Source: Paulownia fortunei
Taxonomy: Eukaryota; Streptophyta; Magnoliopsida; Lamiales; Paulowniaceae
Direction of reading: 5' to 3'
NCBI GenBank assembly: GCA_019321725.1
Contig: CM033112.1
Location: forward strand, 23,714,509-23,778,508
Length of the DNA stretch: 64,000 nt
The notes beneath the pieces are model-generated. The model did no database searches. It saw nothing but the letters and a program-made list of their open reading frames with translations, and had not been told where the DNA came from. Numbering within the stretch: the stretch's first letter is position 1; each line of letters begins with the position of its first letter. This document shows, piece after piece, positions 22,267 through 33,600 of this stretch. Both the position numbers and the translations under genes were made by a program.

Positions 22267-24156
22267 CTCAAGAAATATCTGATAAACAAGTTCATTATAA
22301 TCTCCAGCACTCTGGCCGTCAGGGGTTTCGAAAGGAATATAGTCGTATGGACGGCATATGGCATTGACCGCATGACTTCTTCGAAAACATCAATGCAGAA
22401 ACCAGTCGCTTTTACAGCATTTGTTTCTTTGTCCCTTTCAACTTTGATAAATTCACTGAATCCATTCTTTACAGGAACTCCAACCCTTAACTTCTTCCCA
22501 CTTGTAGGCATTTCCCAGCCTTTAGGCGCATTGCTTGTCTGGCCTGGCCATACAATAGCCCCAAGGTTGTCCTTGTTTGTTGAATTAACAGCATTATGAT
22601 CATCTGGCTTCAGTTTCTTTGAAATGCCATATTTTTCTGTCCAGAATCCAACTCTGTTATCTCCTTTACCAATTACATTCACTATCTGAAATGCAGATGG
22701 CTGTAATTGACCATTAACGATACGGAAATCACCACTCAACCCTTTCGATCTAAAGTTTCTGACTAAAGGAACAAGTGATGGTCCGGTATCTGAAGTCCCA
22801 ATTGCTTCCAAATCTGTCAAATTTCCTCTGTTAACCGTTTCTTGAATTGTGGGAACGTCACACCAACTCGTTCGATTGCCACTGCTAAAGCTGTTATGCT
22901 GTCATATGCCCACAGCCCAAAAACATTAATTTCGGTTCTATCCATGTCAGGATTCTCCTTGTGAAACCTCTTGCTCCATCTCCTAGTGAAGTTGTCAAGT
23001 TCACCGGATCTTGGAATGTAAGCCTTCACACCTATTACACCTTGCATTGCTTCAATAGTTGCTGAATCCACAGAGTCCAAGAGACTAGTTAGTGCATCAG
23101 CAATTATCCATGCAAATCCCTTGGTCATCATGTCAGATTCTTTCGCCATTTGGAAAAAACGAGAAGCAAGAGATGGTAGCATATGCACGACGAAGACCCT
23201 CGTCTGCATGGTCATTAATTTATAGAGTTCTTGAACAATTTGATCATTAGTGGCAGAAGGAGAGACAACACTTTGGTATGAGACTAAAGCATTGTTTTTC
23301 AGCAGGCCCTCAGTCAAAAATGGTACTAGTCCACTTCCATAATTGGTATCCTCATAGATAAAGACCACTTCCCTCCAACCAAAGGCCTTTACAATTGCTG
23401 CAATTGCTTTGGCTTGAGAAGAGGAACACCATGCTGATCTGATGAAGTATGGTGATTCTTTAGGCGACAGAGCGGGACTTGTTGCTTGCGAAATTATTGG
23501 AACTCTCACTTTTTCACCAATATCTATCACAAAGTCTGCCTGAATGGATTTTTGAGGCCCGAGTATCGCCATTACTTGGATATTTTTCAGTAGATCTATG
23601 GCTGCAAGAATGGTCTAAATGAAAATTAGTCAATTTGCCTAGCTTTGAAAAGGAGATGCGCTTTCAGTTTCCCAAATTTTCAGCTGAAGTTCACAAAACA
23701 TTAATTTTTTCATCAGCTTGGGAGCACATAGTGATGATATATGATAGAGGAAAAAAACACATTCTATTAAGCTGCAAGTTGCCTATGCCTTGCTTACTGA
23801 ATCTGGAGCTTATTACTAATGAAACCACATTAGAAATACTTATTACTGATGAAGACAATGGAATGATACAGATGAAACTAAGAAAGGATAACATTACCTG
23901 CAGAAGCTGCACCAACAACATCACTGTTGGAATCCCTGAAGTGAGGCACAATCTTCGTGCTGTGATTGCGCTTGGCATAGAAATCTTCGAGTGCCATAGA
24001 CATGCATGTCCTGCTTATCTTTCCCACAGTTGTGTCAAAATCAAGAATGATTCCTGCATCAGCCTTTGCGGCTGACGCATTTTTACCGCTCAACGGAGCA
24101 ATGCAAAAGCTCATGAAGAGAAGCAAAGATAAACAAAAGAATTTTGGATTCTGCAT
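22267..24156 (-). pseudogene. Glutamate receptor-like gene, 5' part only, frameshifted
   Basis: Exon 1 (24156-23898) codes a signal peptide (FFCLSLLLFMSFCIAPLSG) and the start of the periplasmic-binding-like amino-terminal domain. Exon 2 (23601-22267) joins in phase and covers most of that domain (AILGPQKSIQADFV, VPIISQATSPALSP, WREVVFIYEDTNYGSG, GLWAYDSITALAVAIERVG) and the start of ligand-binding lobe S1 (LRVGVPVKNGFSEF, GFCIDVFEEVM). It ends at a good donor (GAG/GTAAAT). Two single-base deletions, near 22817 and 22347, break the frame. The exons for the pore, the transmembrane helices and lobe S2 are absent. Plant GLRs are ligand-gated cation channels of about 900 residues; this piece encodes under half. 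If transcribed it would give at most a secreted truncated domain. Confidence 0.85.
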
Positions 24157-25553
24157 TGGAGCTCCCCTTGGCCTAAAAACCCCAACTGAGATTTAGTCCA
24201 AGACTGTGAATTCAAGAACTCGACGGTGAAAGCTAATTGAAAAGTACTTTGGAAGAGGGTGCGGTGAAACTTATACACTTATTGAGCATGCAAAGTTCAA
24301 AACTTGGTAGTACTAGCTAACAAATAATATTGATAAAAAATCTTGAAAACTGAATAATTCCATGGTTACGCGTATTATTTATTTTGCCAGTGATTAAAAA
24401 TGTAATGTTTCAATATGTGGACTTGTCAAACAGCTTTGTTTTTATGGCGAAGATTCTGATGACTTGTAGGCTGGGGTAGAGGTCCATATATTTGCTGATA
24501 GCTGACCAATTCTTGTAAACAAATGTGTGGTGGGTTAGCTTCTATGCAGTTGATGCTAAATAGTCCAGTTTATATATTCTTTACAAACTTTTGTGGAGCT
24601 TGTGCCAATGTTTGACTCAAAACAAATGTCTGTACCTGAGGACAAGTGGAGCATCTTGCCTTGATTGATTGCAAGGAATCTTACTGATATTTTGTTGAAT
24701 GTTGACAAACAGCATGCTTCATTTCTCATGGAATTTAAACTTCAAAAATACAAAAAAAATTATCTGTCCCAAGAAATGAATTTACCTTTTAACACAATTA
24801 CGTATCAACCTCTTAGGAAAATACAAATTTGAGTTATGATTTTTTCTTCCGTTCTCATAATATCATGAGGTCAACTATAGTTTTTAAGGGGGAAAAAAGA
24901 GAAAAAAGAAAAAGAGAAAAATATTGCAATTATAATCAATGTTGGTGTCTCATTGTTATTATTATTGTCATTATTATTAAAATAACTAAAAATTATTAAA
25001 AGTATAGGAAATGATAATAAGACATTTTAATTTAATTCAAACTTCTTTATAAAAGTTCATAGTATTATTACATTCAAACTCATTTCTATTTCTAAATTTG
25101 TAATTTTCTTAGAAAACTTCCATTAAAATGAAATAGGCTATCCTGTAGTGCTCTGAAATGAGTAATTTCTCACCATTGGATCATCGCCATTCAAGAAATT
25201 AATACATATGAAGACAAACTTTTAATGTGGTCACCTACATCATTCCACAATGGAGCGAATCAAGAACAATTCATCTGATCCAACATAGTATCACCTCTAA
25301 AGAAAGTAAAGGTTTTGTGCACTTTTATTATATTACTCTCTTTGAAAATAATAATTGAAAGTTAATTATATCATATTAACTGTTTAATTGAGAACTAGTT
25401 TGGAAAAGAATTTTCATTATAGGAAATGGAATCTTATTCTTAGCAATAAATTAAGAATTATGGTCATTTTATTTTGATGTAAAAAATCAAACTTGACACT
25501 AATGTAAAAGATCAAAATGCAAATTGACTAAGCTTTTCTCACTGAATCTGGAG
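24157..25553. other. GLR 5' flank and AT-rich intergenic DNA
   Basis: No gene was recognised. The first few hundred bases upstream of 24156 would hold the GLR promoter; no unambiguous TATA box stands out on the minus strand. A purine-rich tract lies at 24889-24920. A 20-base string near 25540 (ACTGAATCTGGAGCTTATTA) also occurs in the GLR intron near 23798. Confidence 0.45.
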
Positions 25554-25715
25554 CTTATTACAATTGGAGTTCCAGCAGAAGCTGGTTTAACCGAATTTGT
25601 TCCAGCAGAAGCTGGCCTTACAGAATTTGTTCCCGCAGAAGCTGGCTTTACAGAATATGAAAAAGTGGAAAGGGACCTCAAACTAATGCTGCCAAAATTA
25701 GTAAATGCAACATAA
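25554..25715 (+). pseudogene. GLR ligand-lobe fragment with 30-bp repeat expansion
   Basis: The plus-strand frame reads TIGVPAEAG, then repeats, then TEYEKVERDLK. This resembles the S1 segment of the nearby GLR (RVGVPVKNGFSEF...KVERD), and the DNA that follows (AATGCTG) also matches. It is oriented opposite to the larger GLR fragment. It is too short and isolated to be a gene; it is best read as a displaced, rearranged piece of a GLR sequence. Confidence 0.5.
25570..25659 (+). repeat. Three 30-bp in-frame tandem repeats
   Basis: Three units start at 25570, 25600 and 25630, each beginning TTCC(A/C)GCAGAAGCTGG. They differ at about five positions. On the plus strand each encodes a ten-residue unit (V-P-A-E-A-G-x-T-E-x). 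On the minus strand the same DNA is also open (units with SVKPASAGTN). Confidence 0.9.
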
Positions 25716-25800
25716 TAGATTTGTTTGATTCTGTCATGGCACAACTATCATTAACCAGCAGAAAACAAGATTGGGAATGAAGTAAACAACTGAAAGACCT

Positions 25801-26436
25801 CTAAAGTCCCCTTCCATATCCCAGTTTTCTAGATTCCTCGGCAGACAGGGTTCTGAAAATCCCCTCATCCAGCTCAAACAGCCAACGAGATCTGAGCCCT
25901 TCTATTTCCATTTCATGCGCAGCGTTGTGCATAGAATCTAACATTGCCTCCTTCACACTTCTCCCCACCGTAAATCTTAAAACCTTTTTTTTTCCAGGCA
26001 GATAGCGCATCATACGGATTGCAACCAAATCTGCTACATCCATCAACTTGACCCATTTTCCTGTCTCAAAATTTCGGAGCATCTGTTCAATTTCCAGTTT
26101 CATACTGTCCCTCTTCTCCAGTATATTTGCCAGATGAGCCTCCTTTGCTTCTGCTACATGTTTTGCCGTCTCAACTTCAACTCTAATTGCAGTATAGGAT
26201 TTTTCAAGTTCATTCACATCATCATTGTACTTTTCTCTTTTTTCCAGGTTTTCTGTCCTTTCCCTTTTCTTCCTATATTTCTTCAATTGCTTTTTAATTG
26301 TTTTCTTTTCTTCTTGTTGTCCTTGCAGTCGAGATTCTTCAACATGAGCAACAGAACGTAAATGGTTTAGATGGTTTTCGTAGAAAAGGAGTTCCTTGGT
26401 TGCAGTCCGGATGCTACTCCACTTAACTTGCTCCAT
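25801..26436 (-). CDS. Coiled-coil protein of unknown function (211 aa)
   Basis: A single open frame starts MEQVKWSSIRTATKELL. Residues about 30-140 are charged heptad-type sequence (KKTIKKQLKKYRKKRERTEN, VNELEKSYTAIRVEVETAK), predicted by eye as a long coiled coil. A C-terminal region follows with a recognisable pattern: GKWVKLMDVADLVAIRM, then LRFTVGRSVKEAMLDSMH, then RSRWLFELDEGIFRTLSAEE and SRKLGYGRGL. No known domain was recognised. Conservation of exactly these C-terminal blocks in a second, diverged copy at 46640-47170 argues that this is, or was, a real protein. The gene may extend upstream in further exons: bases before the ATG (26457-26437) could be an intron end. No signal peptide or membrane segment was seen. 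Confidence 0.6.
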   Translation of the reverse strand: MEQVKWSSIRTATKELLFYENHLNHLRSVAHVEESRLQGQQEEKKTIKKQLKKYRKKRERTENLEKREKYNDDVNELEKSYTAIRVEVETAKHVAEAKEAHLANILEKRDSMKLEIEQMLRNFETGKWVKLMDVADLVAIRMMRYLPGKKKVLRFTVGRSVKEAMLDSMHNAAHEMEIEGLRSRWLFELDEGIFRTLSAEESRKLGYGRGL

Positions 26437-26779
26437 GTTAGACTGCCTCAGACAAACAAAGATGATAATTAGAAGAAGTTTCTTTTAGAAAACTGTGAGC
26501 AAAACAAACAGCATGTTCTATGGCTTTTATCAGTCAAGAAGAAGCAATTCTAACAACTTTGATAAATATGATAGGTTGCGATATAGTGAGATGTGCCCTC
26601 GTGTAAAAATACTTCAAACAAGCTATATTGTAACCGAGTATTTTCATTCATGGTTATTCCAAATTTTTGGAACTGCAACAGATTTCATTTTCTTCAAATT
26701 AGAAAGCATAAAAGCACTTTCTTTTTCTCCTTTGAACAAGACAAACGAAGATTTCTCCATTGTTTTTTCAGCATGATGC

Positions 26780-26985
26780 ATATGTATTTTCGTATTTCTG
26801 TTTCGCATCATACAATTCAAGAAAATACAGACACCCATCTTCTAGCCATTAACAGAGTCACATCACCATCTATATTAACTGACCACCCCAACTATGTAGT
26901 ATCTATAACCTAAAAAAAAATATCTAACTGTAGATGATACCAAGATTCCAATACATCAGAGATGAATAAGTATTTTCCTATTTTT
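26780..26985 (-). repeat. Member of the TGGAATCTTGGTATC repeat family
   Basis: The segment contains, on the minus strand, GTATTGGAATCTTGGTATCA, GTTAATATAGATGGTGATGT-like and CTTGAATTGTATGATGC-like strings. The same strings recur in the array at 62840-64000 and, inverted, at 57806-58240. It runs directly into the assembly gap. Confidence 0.65.
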
Positions 26986-27085
26986 NNNNNNNNNNNNNNN
27001 NNNNNNNNNNNNNNNNNNNNNNNNNNNNNNNNNNNNNNNNNNNNNNNNNNNNNNNNNNNNNNNNNNNNNNNNNNNNNNNNNNNNN
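26986..27085. other. Assembly gap (100 N)
   Basis: Exactly 100 N, the usual placeholder for a gap of unknown length. The left edge lies in a dispersed tandem-repeat family, a likely cause of the break. Order and distance across the gap (GLR/coiled-coil side against RNE side) therefore rest on scaffolding. Confidence 0.95.
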
Positions 27086-27667
27086 TATAGTTTTCAGATG
27101 CCTTTGATCTTGTGTTTACTATACTTTAGACAAAGCACAATTCTTGTGCTAATTTTTATGAGCAGTTGTGTAATCCGGTTGGAAACTTCAAGTCCAATGC
27201 TCAGAATTCCAAGATAGTCCATAGTGTAGCAAAAGACATCCTAAGTTGTTTAGAGGAACAGGTTGTTATTCACACCCATTTGGTTTGTATAAATTGTACA
27301 GAGAATTTTGGATTAAACATAATTATGCAACTCGAGTACGCAAGAAAATCAATGAATTTGTTTTACATAGGAGCACAAACCATATGCTTTTATTCTATTT
27401 GAAAAAGTAACTCAACTCAACAACATAACAAACCTCATCACTTGCTGAAAATTTAAAAACTTCATAGAAACTGTGAAAGTCTATATCCTTCTATTAAATA
27501 CTCCTTGCTATCCATATGAATATGGAAGCACAGATACAGTAAACAAGCTTCTTCAGAACCCTTAATTTTACATGCAACCTACCGAAAAAACTGATACTCC
27601 AGAAAAATTGGTGCAGCTGTGTAAATTGATCCTGCCCAACATCGTATAATGAACTGAAGTAAACTAT

Positions 27668-30600
27668 CATTTCCCACCTGTCTTCCACTTTTTAATGGGA
27701 AAGAGAGTTACTTTCCGGTTGGGGGCGTAAGTTACTACCTCTGTTGGCCGCAATACAGAGATAGCAGCCTGGTGTTGGTTCTTGTGTATATTCTCATCTG
27801 TCAAATGTTTCAGCTCAAATGTCCCTCTGGTAAACCCTCTGGCGACCTGATGATATAGGAATTGAATTCTTTAAAAGGATAAAAAATATTCATTCCTAAA
27901 CACTCAAAGACAAGATGGACACAAATTTAAAAAAAAAAAAACAAGCAGATACATCAAGCATTTTATATTACAGTCGTGGCATTTAGTTTCGATTCTGGGA
28001 TATAACCAAAAAATGATAAATAAAATCAATGCAAGGAAAGGTTACAGTTCATATGCTATTGATAGGAACGTAGCCTATGGGTTTGAAAATGTCTTATCAT
28101 GTTTGAGCCATGAACATGAACTGAAGTGATTTCCTTTTTTTCAAATGAAATCATACAGATAAATGGCAAAGCTGAGAAGGATAATTATGAAGAATACACA
28201 TGGAACACTAAACCAATAAAGTCAGATAAAATTTTGGCAAAGCTTGCCAAATAATGTTCCATGATGACACTTTTAACACCCTCAGAGGAAGAGAGCTGGA
28301 CCATCCGGCCTATATTAAAAAAGCTTTCCAGTTCGTATCCATATGCTGGAGCTTTACTTTCCATAAAAAATGGTGTTTTGTTTTTAATCTTTTATCAGCT
28401 AAAATGAGGCTACTTCTCTTTTCCATCAACTCGGAACAAGTACAAAAAGTCAAGGCAAATTCAAACAATCAGATCCCTACCAACAACTCCAGCTTCATCC
28501 TAAAGTCATGATAAAGGCATTATGGGACAAATTTAATGGTAGAGGTATAAAGGTAGTGGTCTGCAGAGAATTTATGGACTTAATTACTCAGTTTCCATTT
28601 TATCTCACTTGTTCATGCAAAAAGTGTACTAATCTGATTATGATTTCTACCTAGGCTCCCAAGACAAAAAGAAGCAGTGATGAACAAAATGAAACCCTAC
28701 AAAAAAATTTAGAAATACTAACAAGAAATAATGCTATTTTCCTTTGCCGCTAAGAAGAAATCCAAACACTTCCCAATGTTCAATCATCCCCTTTTCATTT
28801 CATTAAACAGATTTTCCATGAACAATACATTTACTGGAACTGTGACAGAAATTCAAAGTAAAAGCAATTCAGCAGAGTGGAAATCTGCAGATTAGCCCAA
28901 ACATTATCTTCTTATGGAACATGAAAAAGTCCTATTTTTAATGATATATCTTTATATTGTTTGAGTCATCACCAGAGCAGTTCCACAAAAAATTGATAGA
29001 TCAGTGGATTCCCTGGCTTACATCTACATGTCTATTCAATAGAACTTTGCTCGTATGCAAATTTAAAATTTGGGAGATCTAGGCAATAAATTTCATAAAG
29101 CACTAAAACTTAGTTTTGGCTAAGGTTAACAAATTTCCGAATATGCCAAAGGCGGTTCTAGAGAGCAATACCATTTTCCATACCTTTAGGAGAATCCAGA
29201 CTTTGAGAGAACTACTTAAAACTGCTAGTCTTGTCCTCTTTCCTGATGTTAAATAGTTACACATATGTCGGTCAACCCTTAGAATAAACCGGGGCCAAGA
29301 CTTGGGGTTTTCAGCATCTGCTTTCTGGCCAATTGTTGACTGACAAAGGAAAAACAACTTGCAGTGAAAATGAAATATAACATAATTTAAGGTAGATTCA
29401 AGGCCTTGACTGATTAAGGCAAATCACCACAACCAACAGACAATAACTGAAGGGAAATAGGAACAATCCAAGCAAGAATTAAAGGATAGGCAAAAAGTAA
29501 GTCCAAAAATATAAGTGATGGCAATTTATGCAAGTCGCAACATTACTTACCTTAAAATATAAACATTATTGCTTTATAACCATATATCTTCCAAAGAAAC
29601 TCACTTACCAGAAGTCGGCATATTTCATGTTCAATTTTGGAAAATGAAGTCTCCAAAGCTTCCACTCTCCCAGTTGCATGACAGCAGGTGCAGGGTTCAC
29701 TGATCATAAATGTAACACTAGGTCGAACCTGTTGAGCATCATTATAAAAGGTCATCAGTGACTAAGCAAGTAACATGCAGCTAGAGATGCTGTTCAAATT
29801 ATCAGGTTCCCATGAGAAGGTTTGCCACATCTGGATTTAGTTTAGCATAGGTAACATACAGTCACAACATACTGATGCATAATTAGTAATTAAATTACTG
29901 CCCCAATTACCCTTTCCTCTTAAACTAGCCTATATTGATTAAATGAGAAGGAAGGTAGAACTTGTTATAAAATTTCAAAACTGATAAGGGGATGACACTG
30001 AATTGAACCAAGGCAATGAATCTACAGAGGTATCACCTCTTTGGCTCACGTGCGCACCAGTAAACAACTCACTTCTAAAAAGAGGAAGCAACATGTAACT
30101 CTAAAGTCAATGTAAAAGTAAGTGCAGAATTCTTTAATGCCTATCCAGTCGTGTCATTTTCTTATCTTTAAAATGCTAACTGGAGAAATGAATCTTTTAT
30201 GAAAAATCACGAAATTTAATGTCAAGGGAAGGAAAATCCACTAACAATATTAACATACCCGCTTTCGAGTTATTTCCATCAGCCCGTGCCTAGACAATTC
30301 TGAAACTTTCACTGTTGATCGGTCCCTCTCGACAGCCTTTTTAACTTCTTCATAGACGAGTCTCTTATTTACTGCAACATGAAGATTGTGTTGGAAACAA
30401 TATTCAGATCCCACAATGTTGATTCCATGGATTGATCTAGAAATCTTGAGAATAAATCAAGATATCTTCCAGGAATCAATCTCTGATTTTAACGGCTGAA
30501 TTTTTAAGGAATGTCAGTCCGTAATAACCAGATAGCTTCCTATCTTAGTCCAAATTCTGTGAATATATTGTCTCCTTTTACTGTGTATATTTTTTCCTTT

Positions 30601-33600
30601 TGTCAAAAATTGTAATGTACTCCTAATACTATAAATAGGGCTTTACCAGTTGTGCTTATGAAACAATAGAAATATACTTTTCTTCTCTCTCTCTGATTTA
30701 GGGGGTATGCACGGTTCTGCATTTCAATGTGTTGTTTCCTTACCACCTTGGGTTGTCACAGAATAATGTCCATTTTGTGCACACAAATTCTTCATTAACC
30801 TCCCATCTCCAAACATCATGAGTTCATATTTAAGGTAGTGCACGAACGGAATTGACTTGGGGTTAAGAAAAGCTGGAAGTGGACTGGAAAAATAGATCTC
30901 CAACACTACTAGGTCGATGTATGAGGAAAGGGATGGAGTAAATTCCATCCTTTGCAACCAGAAACTAAGGACTAGGATGGGACTAACATGCCAAAATCAC
31001 CAAGCCCATTTTATACAACAACTCTTAAATCGATGTTTTTAAACCATGATAAGGTAAAGATAAAGGCAATGATTGGTTTATCAAGAGAGAAAATGAAACC
31101 ATACTGAACATTAAACCCCCAAGTAAATTGAGGATTTCCAAATATATCTCCCGGAAGTTTGTAAATATGTGGGCATTGTTGATGAAATGGGGGATTTTGA
31201 CATGATGGGAGGCATGTAAGCAGAACTGAGGGCAAGAAGTTATTGACTCTATATCTGGCCCTTACAAAGTTCTACTAAAGAATACGTAAGTAATTTCTTA
31301 TTGACACTTATTATATGATTTTAAAATGTTCACTGCAATTCTAATAGAAGATATCACTTTTATCTCTCAACGGGAACTTGCACAAACACCAATTTATTTT
31401 TATTTTATGTGATACATGATGAGTGAACCGCGCCGGGGGTTGGGGGGGGGTGTGGGTGAGTGGATGTTGGAGGGAATGCATACTTGCAATCGTCCAACAT
31501 ATCAATGAAATCAACCACAATTATTCTACATGATGAGTGAACCGGGTGTGTGTGGAGAGAATGCATACTTACAATCGTCCAACATATCAATGAAATCTAC
31601 CACAATTATTCCACCAATATCTCTCAGCCTTAGTTCTCTAGCAATCTGAAATCAACAAAATATGTCCAACTTAATGTCGAAAGCCATGCATAACATTTCA
31701 ATTCTAATAAAAACTAATTACTATTCTAAAAGCAAATATGAAAGAGTACTCCACTAGTCTACTTATAAAAAAAACCACAGACAGAAACCTTTGGGATTGC
31801 ATAGTTTAGGATCAACCACAAACAAATATACACAAGCAAGAAGGTTGCAAAACATGAATGTGCTACCGAAGCACATGGGTCATATAGACAAGTTAATCTT
31901 GTGAAAAGTACTACTAATATAAAAAAACAAGTCGTACATTTCCTTTCTTTGATGATCTCCCTTCTTCATGGTCAACATTCATAGACCCGACCACGGTTTC
32001 GGAACCGCTGGTTCAAGTGTCGGAATTTCCCGACCCTTAACTAACCATTAATTATACGAAATTACAACTTTTTAAAAACAAAAAAAAAGGGGATTGAAGT
32101 CTTAAACTTAAATTTGAATGAAAATTTTTGAACCTAAATTTGAAAAAAATATTGTTAATTTTTGAACTTAATGAAAATTTTTAACTTAAAGTTTGGAAAA
32201 AAAAATTGTTACCTAAAATTTAAATTATCAAATATTATAATTTTAATAAACTTAAAAAAAAAAAAAGATGCTCAACTTGAAGTCTTAAAGAATATAGAAT
32301 TGAAGAATGAATAATTGAAGATGAAAGAAATGAAATATGAAAAATGATTTAATGAAACAATTGAAATAGTATAGAATATAAAATATAGAATTAAGGAATG
32401 AATAATTGAGAGCAAACAATTAAAAATTGATAGTTAAAAATTAGAGAATTGAGAGTTGAAAATTAGAAAATTAGAGAATTGGGAGCAATCAAGGGCTATA
32501 TGGTTCTCTTTATGACATTTTGAAATTGCATAATATTTAATTGTCCTACTTGTATCAGTGAGCAACAAACAGATGCTGGTAGTCACTTCTTATTATGAAA
32601 TTATATTCTAAATTTTACAAAGCAAAGCCACTTTTACCATTTATATGACCAATATTCATTCTTTCTAGAACTATGCATACAAAATGAAGCAGAACTTGGC
32701 CCCTACTCCTCCATGTTACTTATTTCAGAGTAATTGGGAAATGGTCATGATGTCAAAGTTATCAAATAATGACTCAATTCCTTCATTAATTCCATTCCAT
32801 TCAGGGATCAGATTTAATGACACTTAACTTTAATTGATGCAGTAGCATGAACTTTCCAGTGTTCAAATATCAATCAGAGATGCAGCAAAAGAAAATTTTA
32901 AACAAGAATCGACTAAAATGAATTGCAGACAACACAGTTGTTCAAGTATTCTCCACATAATAATCTTATAAAAAACACTCACTACATACTTCATCATGCT
33001 TAATATGCACACCAAAAAGGTGACTTTAAATGCATACCACAATAACCATGTCAAAGCTATAAAATGCGTGTCATGAGCAAAAGTTTAATGATATGAGGAG
33101 CAACACATTTCAAGGTCCTCTTTAGAAATTACAAGTGAAAACATAAAATAGGGCTAGAATTATGATTGGAAGTACTTGTTTGGCAGCTGCAAGGTTGACT
33201 TCAAGAATAGCTTTTTCTTGTGAAGTTCCTTGACCTAGCATACAATGGCCCCCATTCACATCAATTGAGACTAATGCCTCAGTTTGTTCAATAACTAAAT
33301 AACCCCCATTAGCCAGAGGAACCCTGTAATAAGAGAGCAAGTCTCATCAGGGAAAAACAATTTGATTTACAATAGAATGACTAAGAATGCGAGACCAATT
33401 AAATGGAGATCAAGAAAAATTAGGTTGGTTAAATGTCCTGAGTTGGTGAATAATATTACATATCAATTAGCATCCCAAGGTAGACTAAAAGTTAACATGT
33501 CAACCATATCACTTCAACAATGTAAATTTGCTTCCTCAGTATGGCTTCAAACTCTTGACTTTGCTTTTCATTCCTTTTCATATTTGTTTTCTTGCAATCA

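Noticed and set aside
22198..22599. 133-codon plus-strand open frame
   Set aside because: It is the antisense shadow of the GLR exon on the minus strand; it has no independent motif.
23635..24075. 146-codon plus-strand open frame
   Set aside because: It overlaps GLR exon 1 and intron 1 in antisense, and its cysteine-rich wording comes from the reverse of the signal-peptide exon.
30000..30065. Second SINE-like string in an RNE intron (GGTTCAATTC on the minus strand)
   Set aside because: A single box-B-like match with no box A in position; too weak to report as a feature.
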